A DNA stretch of 64,000 nucleotides, taken from the NCBI GenBank assembly GCA_004556965.1, contig SFFE01000002.1:124001-188000 (forward strand). The letters run 5' to 3'. The stretch is from Clostridiales bacterium. GTDB lineage: Bacteria > Bacillota > Clostridia > Oscillospirales > Oscillospiraceae. Below, piece after piece: positions 30,797 through 38,350 of the stretch. The notes beneath the pieces were generated by a model that did not search any database, was not told the DNA's origin, and was given only the letters and a program-made list of their open reading frames with translations. The position numbers were made by a program, and so were the translations under genes. The number at the start of each line of letters is the position of its first letter. Positions within the stretch are counted from its first letter, which is position 1.

Positions 30797-33478
30797 ATGG
30801 CACACAGACCAATCATTCTGAAACTGGCGACGAAGATCAGTCTCGAGAGCCTGACGTACATGGGCATCACGTATGACGATCCGGAATACCGCATTCTGGA
30901 GCCGATCCTCACCGACGCAATGGCAGAGATCTGCCTGCACGTCACGCTCAACAAGGGCCGTACGCTGGAGGAGATTGCAAGACGTGCGGACAAGCCCGTG
31001 CGCTACACGCTGGAACGATTGAACGAGCTGAGACACGCGGGCGTCGTGCGCTGCCGCTTTGACGACGGCGTTACAACGTACTACTACCCGATCTGGGTTC
31101 CCGGCATCATGGAGGGCATTCTGGCCAACCGCGAGCAGTGCGACGCAAACCCCGTCATCGGCGAGTGCTTTGAAGAGTACACCCGCAGAAGAGCGGGCAT
31201 TCTGGCGACGAACATGGGTCCCGGCATGGGCCCGATGCGCGTCATGCCCGTGGACACGGCAATTGCATCCGAGTCGAAGGCGGCTTCTTATGATGAGGTC
31301 AGCTATCTGATCGAAAAGGCGCATACGATCTCGGTCGGCGCATGTTCCTGCCGCCGTTCCCGCCGCCTGATGGGCGAAGGCTGCGGCCATCTGGAAGAGG
31401 ACATGTGCATGTACCTCAACGACAACGCCAGAACCTTTATTGAAAACGGCCTGCACCGCCAGATCACGAAGGAAGAGGCGTATGAGATTCTCAAGCGCGC
31501 CGAGGACAACGGCCTTGTGCACGAGGTCAACAAGACCGACGGCTGGGAAGAGGTCGGCGCGATCTGCAACTGCTGCGGCTGCTCCTGCTACGCGCTGCGC
31601 TTTGCAAACTACTTCCGCGCACCGGATATGGTTCGCTCCAACTTCGTGGCGCGAGTGGAAAAGGAAAAGTGCGTTGCCTGTGGCCAGTGTGTCGAGAACT
31701 GCCAGACCAACGCGCTGAAGCTCGGCCGCAAGCTCTGCGCAGCGGAGCCGCTGCCGGAGAAAGCGCCGGAGGACACCCCGGCCGATACGCTCTGGCTGCC
31801 GAAGCGCCACAATGTGGACTACCGCACGAACCGCACCGACGTGGTGGACGAGGGCACCGCACCCTGCAAGGTGGAATGCCCGGCGCATATTCCGGTTCAG
31901 GGCTACATCAAGCTCGCCTCCCAGGGCAAGTATCTGGAAGCGCTGGAGCTCATCAAGAAGGAAAATCCGTTCCCGGCTGTCTGCGGCCGCATTTGCAACA
32001 AGAAGTGCGAGGACGCCTGCACCCGCGGCAATGTGGATGATCCAATCGCCATCGACGATATCAAGAAGTTCATCGCCGACAAGGAGCTGGAGGAAGGCAC
32101 CCGCTTCGTGCCGAAGCTGCTCAACCAGATCGGCAAGCCGTACCCGCAGAAGGTCGCCGTCATCGGCGCCGGCCCGGCTGGCCTGAGCTGCGCGTACTAT
32201 CTGGCGGTCAAGGGCTATCCTGTGACCGTGTTTGAGAAGGAAGAGATCCTCGGCGGCATGCTGACCATGGGCATCCCCAGCTTCCGTCTGGAAAAGGACG
32301 TGGTCAACGCCGAAATCGACGTGCTGCGCGAACTGGGCGTCGAATTCAAGACCGGCGTGGAAGTCGGCAAGGATGTCACGCTCGACGAGCTGCGCGCGCA
32401 GGATTACAAGGCGTTCTTCCTGGGCGTCGGCGCATCCAAGGGCACGGCTGTCGGCTGCAAGGGCGACGATCTCGAAGGCGTTTACACCGGCATCGACTTC
32501 CTGCGTGAAGTCAACCTCGGCAAGAAGCCAAAGCTCGGCAAGGCGGTCGCCGTCATCGGCGGCGGCAACGTGGCCATCGACGTGGCGCGCACGGCTGTGC
32601 GTCTCGGCGCGAAGGAGGTCACCGTAATCTACCGCCGCGACGAGGCGGAGATGCCCGCTGCAGCTGATGAGGTCGAGGAAGCCAAGGCAGAGGGCGTGCA
32701 GTTCAAGTTCCTCGCCGCCCCGGCGGAAATCCTCGGCTCGGATGGCAAGGTCAGCGAGATCAAAATCGAGCGTATGGAGCTTGGCGCGGCAGACGCCAGC
32801 GGCCGCCGCAAGCCGGTCGGCACGGGCGAGTTCGAAACGCTCGCGGTCGAAGCCGTCATTTCCGCAATCGGCCAGAAGGTCGATCTCAGCGGCATGAAGC
32901 TCACCGTGACGCCGCGCGGTACCGTCGTGGCTGACGCTGTGACCTGCCAGACCACCACGCCCGACGTGTTTGCGGGCGGCGACGTGGTCACCGGACCGAA
33001 GTTTGCCATTGACGCGATCGCGGCCGGCAAGGAAGCGGCCATCTCCATCCACCGTTATGTCCACGAGGGTCAGACCCTCACGTTCGGCCGCGACCGCCGC
33101 GATTACAAGGCGCTCGACAAGAACAACATTGCCATCAGCGTGGAGGGCTTTGACGACACCCCGCGCCAGGTTGCTGCCAACGGCACGCCGGGCAGAGCCA
33201 AGCGTACCTTCAAGGATCTGCGCGGTACGTTCACGGAAGAGCAGCTCAAGAAGGAAACCGAGCGCTGCCTCGGCTGCGGCGCGGTCGTCGTGGACGAGAA
33301 TATGTGCGTGGGCTGCGGCATCTGCACCACCAAGTGCAAGTTCGACGCCATCCATCTGGAGAAGGTGCGCGACGAGCACGGCGAGCCGTACTACCACATG
33401 CTGATGGATACGGTCGGCTATGTCGGCAAGCGCGCAGGCCGGATCGCCAAGAAGATCGTCTTCAACGCGAAGAAATAA
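30797..33478 (+). CDS. Multi-domain Fe-S/FAD NAD(P)-dependent oxidoreductase with N-terminal winged-helix-like and cluster domains
   Basis: An 893-residue protein. In order: a helix-turn-helix-like region (about 45-90, EEIARRADKPVRYTLERLNELRHAG); Cys-rich sites CSCRR...GCGH near 182-195 and CNCCGCSC near 257-264; a ferredoxin site CVACGQCVENC near 292; a dihydropyrimidine-dehydrogenase domain II (CPAHIPVQGYIKLA, then GRICNKKCEDAC); an FAD Rossmann fold (VIGAGPAGLSCAYYL, about 452) and an NAD(P) Rossmann fold (AVIGGGNVAIDVARTA, about 583), as in GltD; and a C-terminal ferredoxin motif CVGCGICTTKCKFDAI. It resembles glutamate-synthase small subunits and NfnB-type electron carriers, with a sensor-like front. 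SD GGAAGGGA precedes the ATG. Electron partner unknown; HypA follows. Confidence 0.85.
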   Translation: MAHRPIILKLATKISLESLTYMGITYDDPEYRILEPILTDAMAEICLHVTLNKGRTLEEIARRADKPVRYTLERLNELRHAGVVRCRFDDGVTTYYYPIWVPGIMEGILANREQCDANPVIGECFEEYTRRRAGILATNMGPGMGPMRVMPVDTAIASESKAASYDEVSYLIEKAHTISVGACSCRRSRRLMGEGCGHLEEDMCMYLNDNARTFIENGLHRQITKEEAYEILKRAEDNGLVHEVNKTDGWEEVGAICNCCGCSCYALRFANYFRAPDMVRSNFVARVEKEKCVACGQCVENCQTNALKLGRKLCAAEPLPEKAPEDTPADTLWLPKRHNVDYRTNRTDVVDEGTAPCKVECPAHIPVQGYIKLASQGKYLEALELIKKENPFPAVCGRICNKKCEDACTRGNVDDPIAIDDIKKFIADKELEEGTRFVPKLLNQIGKPYPQKVAVIGAGPAGLSCAYYLAVKGYPVTVFEKEEILGGMLTMGIPSFRLEKDVVNAEIDVLRELGVEFKTGVEVGKDVTLDELRAQDYKAFFLGVGASKGTAVGCKGDDLEGVYTGIDFLREVNLGKKPKLGKAVAVIGGGNVAIDVARTAVRLGAKEVTVIYRRDEAEMPAAADEVEEAKAEGVQFKFLAAPAEILGSDGKVSEIKIERMELGAADASGRRKPVGTGEFETLAVEAVISAIGQKVDLSGMKLTVTPRGTVVADAVTCQTTTPDVFAGGDVVTGPKFAIDAIAAGKEAAISIHRYVHEGQTLTFGRDRRDYKALDKNNIAISVEGFDDTPRQVAANGTPGRAKRTFKDLRGTFTEEQLKKETERCLGCGAVVVDENMCVGCGICTTKCKFDAIHLEKVRDEHGEPYYHMLMDTVGYVGKRAGRIAKKIVFNAKK

Positions 33479-33493
33479 GGCGGGTGGCAGACC

Positions 33494-33856
33494 TTGCATG
33501 AGATCAGCATTGTCCGTCAGGTCACAAAGACCGTCATGGACTACGCGGCGGAAAACAACATCACGGAGATCTCCGAGATCGTCCTGCAGATCGGCGAACT
33601 GTCAATGATCGTGCCGCAGTATGTGGAGGAGGTCTATCCGCTGGTCGTGAAAGACACGATGCTCGCAGACACGAAGCTGAAGATGGAGATGATTCCGGGG
33701 ATGGCGGAGTGCAACGAGTGCGACGAGATCTTCAACGTCGTGGAGCACGAGGGGTATTGCCCGAACTGCGGAAGTTTTGACAAGACGGTTTTGAGCGGAC
33801 GGGATTTCGTCATCAAAGAGATCCTGGTCCCGGATGACGGCGAAGAAACCCAATAA
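33494..33856 (+). CDS. hypA: Hydrogenase/urease nickel metallochaperone HypA
   Basis: A 120-residue HypA. The TTG at 33494 must be the start because it yields Met-His-Glu, the N-terminus that binds nickel in HypA; no ATG in frame would. The zinc site is formed by CNEC (residues 73-76) and CPNC (89-92). It delivers Ni2+ to [NiFe]-hydrogenase during maturation. It starts 15 bases after the stop of the large Fe-S oxidoreductase, an uncommon neighbour; no hypB-F or hydrogenase genes are in this window, so either they are elsewhere or this copy serves another nickel target. A terminator follows. Confidence 0.92.
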   Translation: MHEISIVRQVTKTVMDYAAENNITEISEIVLQIGELSMIVPQYVEEVYPLVVKDTMLADTKLKMEMIPGMAECNECDEIFNVVEHEGYCPNCGSFDKTVLSGRDFVIKEILVPDDGEETQ

Positions 33857-33862
33857 ACTGCG

Positions 33863-33897
33863 TTGCGGCAGAACCAATTTGGTTCTGCCGCAATTTT
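33863..33897 (+). terminator. Intrinsic terminator after hypA
   Basis: 15-bp arms TTGCGGCAGAACCAA and TTGGTTCTGCCGCAA with TTTT after them. Confidence 0.85.
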
Positions 33898-33955
33898 AGA
33901 GTATTCCGTACCGTTTGCAGCTTTGCAGCCGGGCCTTTCCAACCGTCCGCATGGG

Positions 33956-33995
33956 AAAAACCAGCTTCCGAACTTGGGTTCGGAAGCTGGTTTTT
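33956..33995 (-). terminator. Intrinsic terminator of the 34-codon gene
   Basis: 18-bp arms AAAAACCAGCTTCCGAAC and GTTCGGAAGCTGGTTTTT. Leftward it ends in T5, about 18 bases past the small stop codon; it can work in both directions. Confidence 0.85.
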
Positions 33996-34012
33996 TACAG
34001 ATGAAAAAATGC

Positions 34013-34117
34013 TTAGAACTTGAGTGCGCCGATGATTTCCTCAAATCTTGCAAAATTGTTTTCAGCCTGCGGCTCGAAAGTCGTAACAATTTTTTTGATA
34101 AAGTCGTACATGTACAT
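34013..34117 (-). CDS. 34-residue protein with complete private transcription unit
   Basis: Too short for routine ORF calls. It reads MYMYDFIKKIVTTF, then EPQAENN, and ends FARFEEIIGALKF. AAGGAGG stands eight bases before the ATG, a consensus promoter lies at 34162-34191, and a strong terminator follows the stop, so the unit is monocistronic. The chain looks amphipathic: helix about residues 4-14 with paired lysines, a polar turn with Pro, and a second helix; too polar for a transmembrane peptide, but able to lie on a membrane or bind a partner. No homologue known to me. It lies between hypA and the PdaB gene. Confidence 0.75.
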   Translation of the reverse strand: MYMYDFIKKIVTTFEPQAENNFARFEEIIGALKF

Positions 34118-34161
34118 AACAAATTCCTCCTTGTTTTTTTCGGGGTTACCCACATGCATTC

Positions 34162-34191
34162 ATTATAGCATGGCGAATTTTGTCGAGTCAA
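34162..34191 (-). promoter_or_regulatory. Promoter of the 34-codon gene
   Basis: Leftward TTGACT (34191-34186), 18-base spacer, perfect TATAAT (34167-34162). Leader about 38 bases. Confidence 0.8.
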
Positions 34192-34264
34192 GCAAAAAAT
34201 AGAAGGAACTGGACAAATGATGACGAATTGTAACAAAAACGAACAGAAGATCACATGCATCGCG

Positions 34265-35038
34265 TCAGTTTTGCGCCGGGCACTGGCGGCCGGTGTTGTC
34301 AATCGTGTAGTCTCCGGTGAGGATCATCTCTGAGATGGGGATGATCGTATAGCCGTCCGCGAGCAGGGACTCGATGATGCCGGAGAGCGCTTCCGGTGTG
34401 TGCTCGGCGGCGTTGTGGAACAGCACGATGCTGCCCGGCTGCACGCGGCTGAGCACGCGCGAGGTGATCTCCTCGGCGGAGATGCCCTTCCAGTCGAGCG
34501 AATCGACGTCCCACTGAATGGCGTGGATGCCCATGCTGTTGATCGTAGAGATCACATTGTCGTCATACTCGCCGTAGGGACAGCGAAATAGCGTCGGCCG
34601 CACGCCGGTGATGGCCTCAATCTTATCGGAGCAGGTGTTGATCTCGGACTGGATCTGCTCGGCGGAGAGCTTTGTGAAATGGGCGTGATCCTCTGAGTGG
34701 TTCATGATCTCGTTGCCGGCGTCGGCGAGCGCTTTCACGGATTCCGGATACTTATCAACCCACTCACCGACGAGGAAGAACGTAGCGGTTACGTTGTATT
34801 TTTGCAGAATGTCGATGAGCTGCTGCGTGTCCTCGTTGCCCCAGGCTGCGTCGAACGACAGGGAGACGACCTTATCGTCCCGCTGCACGCAGTAGATCGG
34901 CAGCACGCGCGTCGTTGCGGAGGCGCCCACGATCGCGGGACTGTTCACGGCCCAGAAAATCAGCGCCACGGCCAGAATCATCGCGCAGGCGGAAATCAGC
35001 TTGCGGTACTTGGAAGAGAGTTCTTTCACATGCTTCAA
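34265..35038 (-). CDS. pdaB: Sporulation polysaccharide deacetylase, PdaB type
   Basis: About 257 residues, the PdaB length. A single hydrophobic N-terminal segment (ISACAMILAVALIFWAVN) acts as uncleaved anchor, followed by a NodB domain: motif 1 is SLSFDAAWG, motif 2 NHSEDHAHF (His-Ser-x-x-His zinc motif), motif 3 RCPYGEYDD. Motif 1 has D-A where classical deacetylases have D-D, a deviation I believe is shared by PdaB-like proteins. The start is TTG at 35038, eight bases after GGAGG; no in-frame ATG exists. In Bacillus PdaB is needed for spore cortex maintenance. A sigma-E-like promoter lies directly upstream. The gene is monocistronic. Confidence 0.85.
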   Translation of the reverse strand: MKHVKELSSKYRKLISACAMILAVALIFWAVNSPAIVGASATTRVLPIYCVQRDDKVVSLSFDAAWGNEDTQQLIDILQKYNVTATFFLVGEWVDKYPESVKALADAGNEIMNHSEDHAHFTKLSAEQIQSEINTCSDKIEAITGVRPTLFRCPYGEYDDNVISTINSMGIHAIQWDVDSLDWKGISAEEITSRVLSRVQPGSIVLFHNAAEHTPEALSGIIESLLADGYTIIPISEMILTGDYTIDNTGRQCPAQN

Positions 35039-35064
35039 TTGCAACACCTCCGGTTTCTGCAACC

Positions 35065-35093
35065 ATCCTATGACCATGTCCCCCGGGATATGC
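35065..35093 (-). promoter_or_regulatory. Sigma-E-like sporulation promoter of pdaB
   Basis: Leftward GCATATC (35093-35087), 14-base spacer, CATAGGAT (35072-35065), close to the Bacillus sigma-E consensus (KMATATT, N14-15, CATACANT). The site fits the known mother-cell control of pdaB. Confidence 0.5.
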
Positions 35094-35095
35094 GC

Positions 35096-35124
35096 TTGAC
35101 GGAGAAAGAATTTTGGCGTATCAT
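35096..35124 (+). promoter_or_regulatory. Promoter of the dus gene
   Basis: TTGACG (35096-35101), 17-base spacer, TATCAT (35119-35124). Its -35 is three bases from the leftward sigma-E-like -35. Confidence 0.65.
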
Positions 35125-35149
35125 GCCGTGGAATGGAGCGTGACGAAGC

Positions 35150-36115
35150 ATGCAGTACGAATGCGCGCCGATGGAGGGCGTGACGGGCGACCTTTTCCGG
35201 CAGGTGCAGCGGCGGCACTTTGCCGCGGCGGATCAATATTATACGCCGTTTCTCTCGCCGACGGCGAATCGCACGTTTTCCCCGCGCGAGCTGCGCGAAA
35301 TTCTGCCGGAGCATAACGCGGGCATCCGCGTGATCCCACAGCTCATGGGACATTGCGCCGGGGACTTTCTCTGGATGGCGGGGGAACTGCAGGCCATGGG
35401 GTACGACGAGGTGAATTTCAACCTCGGCTGTCCGTCCGGTACGGTCGTCAGCAAGAAAAAAGGCTCCGGCCTGCTCGCGGAGCGCGAGCTGCTGGAGCAG
35501 TTTCTGGATACGGTGTTTGAAAAAACGCCGGTTGCCGTTTCCATCAAAACGCGCATCGGCAAAAAGAGCGCGGACGAATTTCCCGCGCTGCTGGAGCTGT
35601 TCAACCGCTACCCGGTCAAGGAGCTGATCGTCCACCCGCGCGTGCAGACCGACCAGTATGGCAACCGCCCGAATCTGGAGGCGTTCGCGCTGGCACAGGC
35701 GCAAAGCCGCGCGCCCGTGTGCTACAACGGCGACCTGTTCAACGCCCCGGCGGTGCAGACATTTTGCGCCGGCTTCCCACAGACGGAGCGGCTGATGCTC
35801 GGCCGGGGGCTTGCGGCGAATCCGGGGCTGATCGGCCAGCTTCAAACGGGAAAGCCCGTCACGGGCGCGCAGCTTCGGGATTTTCACGACGATTTGTACA
35901 CCGAAACGCGCCGCCGCATTCCGGACGAGCGCGCACTGCTGTTTCGCATGAAGGAGACATGGCGGTATCTCGGCTGCAGCTTTCAGAATGCAGAGCGCAG
36001 CTTGAAGAAAATCCGCAAGGCGAAGCGCCTGCCGGAGTATGAGAGCGCGGTGCGCGACTTGTTCGCCGCCTGCGACGTCCGCCCGGACGCGGGCTATTTT
36101 GTGCATACCGATTAG
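35150..36115 (+). CDS. dus: tRNA-dihydrouridine synthase family protein
   Basis: A 321-residue FMN TIM-barrel enzyme. It starts YECAPMEGVTGDLFR (the APM-GVT FMN site), contains QLMGHCAGDF, NFNLGCPSGTVVSKKKGSGLL with the catalytic Cys (NLGCP), KTRIG, and the C-terminal helical domain. It reduces uridine to dihydrouridine in tRNA D-loops. GGAG precedes the ATG. In Firmicutes a second DusB-type gene usually exists; this one, with QYYTPFL near the start, resembles the shorter Clostridial paralogue. Monocistronic. Confidence 0.93.
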   Translation: MQYECAPMEGVTGDLFRQVQRRHFAAADQYYTPFLSPTANRTFSPRELREILPEHNAGIRVIPQLMGHCAGDFLWMAGELQAMGYDEVNFNLGCPSGTVVSKKKGSGLLAERELLEQFLDTVFEKTPVAVSIKTRIGKKSADEFPALLELFNRYPVKELIVHPRVQTDQYGNRPNLEAFALAQAQSRAPVCYNGDLFNAPAVQTFCAGFPQTERLMLGRGLAANPGLIGQLQTGKPVTGAQLRDFHDDLYTETRRRIPDERALLFRMKETWRYLGCSFQNAERSLKKIRKAKRLPEYESAVRDLFAACDVRPDAGYFVHTD

Positions 36116-36121
36116 AACCTA

Positions 36122-36157
36122 AAAATCCGGCAGTCTGCTACCAGGCTGCCGGATTTT
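36122..36157. terminator. Bidirectional terminator between dus and the DUF975 gene
   Basis: Arms AAAATCCGGCAG and CTGCCGGATTTT with a 12-base loop; A and T runs at the two ends let it act in both directions. Confidence 0.85.
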
Positions 36158-36165
36158 ATCGTGTT

Positions 36166-36999
36166 TTACAGCTCCGGGCCGCGGTAATCGTGGTCGGAGG
36201 GGTGATACCAGTCGCTGCCGGGCTGCTGATAGTCGCTGTCGGGACGCGGATTGTCATTGCCGGGGTTCTGGTAGCCGCCGCCGTTCGGCTGCTGCCGGAA
36301 GTACACGGCGGGGGCGACGCTGCGGTAAAACGCGGCGTTTGCCATGAGCATGTAAGGATTGAGCCAAAGCAGGCCAATGCCGCACGTCAGCCCGGCCAGA
36401 AGCCCCCAGCCGATAAAGCTCAGATTCAGTACGAACAGGTCGCCCTTGCGGCCGTCCATCATCTGCTTGGAAAGCTCAATGGCCTGCGACGCGGTCAGGT
36501 TCGGGTTTTCTGCCATGATGTACGGCGCCATGGCATATCGAAACGCGGCGACGATGCCGGGAATGATGAACAGCAGCGACCATGCAAAGATCTTCAGACC
36601 CATCAGCACGCGCAGCCAGAGCGCGCGGCCGAAAATGTCAAACGCGGAAAACAGGTCGCCCACCTCCGCCGGACGGCCATCGAGCCGGTGCAGGTAAAAG
36701 CGGCAGACGCCCAACTCCACGGTGCCGCCGATGAGAAACTGCACGAGACTCAGCATGCTGAAAAACGCGATGACCGGGGTGAGCCGCCACAGGAACTGCG
36801 TGATCTGCGGCATATAATGCCGCAGTTCCGCCATGGTCTGATCATCGAACTGAATGTTGATGTTGAAACCGCTGGACACGCCGCCGAGCAGGGCGGCCAG
36901 AAGCGTGACGCCGAGCGCAACGCCCCAGAAGCCGGACAGCGCCCGCCGTGCGATGGTGCGGTAGTCCGACGCCGAGTATTCCGCAAAATTCGGGTTCAT
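36166..36999 (-). CDS. DUF975 family membrane protein
   Basis: A 277-residue protein with about five hydrophobic helices and the DUF975 features YRTIARRALSGFW near the N-terminus and IIPGIVAAFRYAMAPYIMAENP in the centre. The C-terminal 45 residues are a low-complexity tail rich in Gly, Asn, Pro, Gln, Asp and Tyr (QQPNGGGYQNPGND), probably cytoplasmic and disordered. The function of the family is unknown. It is the last gene of the six-gene leftward operon headed by the FHA-FtsW gene, 49 bases after the HAD gene. GGAGAA precedes the ATG. Confidence 0.88.
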   Translation of the reverse strand: MNPNFAEYSASDYRTIARRALSGFWGVALGVTLLAALLGGVSSGFNINIQFDDQTMAELRHYMPQITQFLWRLTPVIAFFSMLSLVQFLIGGTVELGVCRFYLHRLDGRPAEVGDLFSAFDIFGRALWLRVLMGLKIFAWSLLFIIPGIVAAFRYAMAPYIMAENPNLTASQAIELSKQMMDGRKGDLFVLNLSFIGWGLLAGLTCGIGLLWLNPYMLMANAAFYRSVAPAVYFRQQPNGGGYQNPGNDNPRPDSDYQQPGSDWYHPSDHDYRGPEL

Positions 37000-37048
37000 A
37001 GCATTCTCCTCTTTCTATTCTTCATTCTATTCCAAGCGCCTTTCGGCG

Positions 37049-37609
37049 TTACCAGGGCATACGCAAATCGCCGTCTACGAGAAACGCGCGCTCGGCAAGC
37101 TGCGCCAGCGGATCGTCGCTGCGGGAGTCGGAGTAAAACTCCGCGATCTCCACATCCGGGAACGCCGCGCGCAGGCGCGCGACCTTCTCCGCACCGTGGC
37201 AGTTTTCGCCCTCGGTCGCGCCGGTGTGCTTATCCACGCGCGAGGCCAGCAGCCGCACGCCCAGCTTCTTGGCCGGGATACCGACCAGAAACTCCGGCGA
37301 GGCGGAGATGATGATATCGTCGTCGCGCCGCTGCTCCAGATACCACGCGTTGACGCGGGGAAAGTTCTCGTTCCAGAACGTCTCCAGCGCCGCGTCGATG
37401 TCCGGCACGTAGCGCAGAAAGCCGTAAAACTGCTCCTTGATGCGCGTTTTCGTGCAGTGCTTCGCCCAGTAGCCGGGCAGCATGGCGACTGTGCGCGGCG
37501 CAGCGCGCAGCACGCCGGGATAGTGCTTCAGGCAGAACTTGTAGAATGCAACCGTGCTGTCTACGGGGAAAATGGTTTTGTCCCAATCGTATACGTTGAC
37601 TTTTTTCAT
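37049..37609 (-). CDS. HAD-IB family phosphatase
   Basis: A 186-residue HAD enzyme. Motif I YDWDKTIFPVDS, motif II ISASPEFLV, the motif III lysine in NCHGAEKVARL, and motif IV FYSDSRSDDPL. This is the class IB set seen in phosphoserine phosphatases and in acyl-glycerophosphate-type phosphatases. Nine bases separate it from the YdcF gene upstream, and it is 49 bases from the DUF975 gene; a role in an envelope precursor pathway would fit the operon but the substrate is unknown. Confidence 0.87.
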   Translation of the reverse strand: MKKVNVYDWDKTIFPVDSTVAFYKFCLKHYPGVLRAAPRTVAMLPGYWAKHCTKTRIKEQFYGFLRYVPDIDAALETFWNENFPRVNAWYLEQRRDDDIIISASPEFLVGIPAKKLGVRLLASRVDKHTGATEGENCHGAEKVARLRAAFPDVEIAEFYSDSRSDDPLAQLAERAFLVDGDLRMPW

Positions 37610-37618
37610 AGGCGCTCC

Positions 37619-38350
37619 TCAATATAATACGCCGAAGACCTGCATATAGGCCGCGGCAAAGGCTTCCCGGATGAAATAGTTGGCGCGCATGGTGGGGAGC
37701 GTCGTCTCCGCCGCTACGCCGAGCGGCTTTGCGCCCAGCGCCCGCGCCATCTGCTTGGCGCGGTAGAGGTGGTATTCGCTTGATACGACGGCAACGCCAT
37801 CGGCGGGGTCGCCGCCCCGGCTGCGGATGATGGCAAACGAGTTTTCCAGGTTTTCGCGCGTGCTGGTGGACTGATCCTCCTGCACGATGCGCGATTCCGG
37901 CATACCGTGCGCAACGAGCCAGTCGTGCATGGCGGAGGCCTCGGTCACGTCCTCGCCCGCGCCCTGTCCGCCGGAGACGATCGCCACCGCGTCGGGGTAC
38001 GCTTCAAGATAGTCCAGCGCGGCTTCCAGCCGGTTGACCATGGAGAGGGACGGCGCGCTGCCGTTGACGCCTGCGCCGAGGACGATGAGGTAATCGGACT
38101 GCGGGTCGGCGTCGGTCTTCGCGTTCGAGATGACCGGCGCTTCAAACACGGCGAACGCCGCCGCGCCAAGCACGAGCAGCGCTGCGAGAACGATGCGCCA
38201 CGTTTTGCTGAGCCGCGGGAACGCGAAAATCAGCACGGCCAGCAGCCACAGCAGATACCCGATGAAGTCGTGCCCCGGCATCGCAAACCGGAACACGCAC
38301 CCGGCAAGGATGCATACGCCGGCAAGAATCAGAGAAAGCTTGTGCTTCAT
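37619..38350 (-). CDS. YdcF family (ElyC/SanA/DUF218) membrane protein
   Basis: A 243-residue protein. Three hydrophobic helices at the N-terminus (to about residue 75) precede a DUF218 domain: SDYLIVLGAGVNGSAPS, AIVSGGQGAGEDVTEA, STSTRENLENS and VVSSEYHLYRAKQMARAL are the conserved blocks. E. coli members (ElyC, SanA) affect envelope integrity and undecaprenyl-lipid metabolism. It overlaps the ABC-F gene by four bases and sits in a cell-wall operon, consistent with that. Exact activity unproven in the family. Confidence 0.9.
   Translation of the reverse strand: MKHKLSLILAGVCILAGCVFRFAMPGHDFIGYLLWLLAVLIFAFPRLSKTWRIVLAALLVLGAAAFAVFEAPVISNAKTDADPQSDYLIVLGAGVNGSAPSLSMVNRLEAALDYLEAYPDAVAIVSGGQGAGEDVTEASAMHDWLVAHGMPESRIVQEDQSTSTRENLENSFAIIRSRGGDPADGVAVVSSEYHLYRAKQMARALGAKPLGVAAETTLPTMRANYFIREAFAAAYMQVFGVLY

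Noticed and set aside
34265..36106. Minus-strand frame fused upstream of the PdaB domain, over 600 codons.
   Set aside because: The upstream 350 codons are antisense to dus; the true start is the TTG at 35038 with GGAGG.
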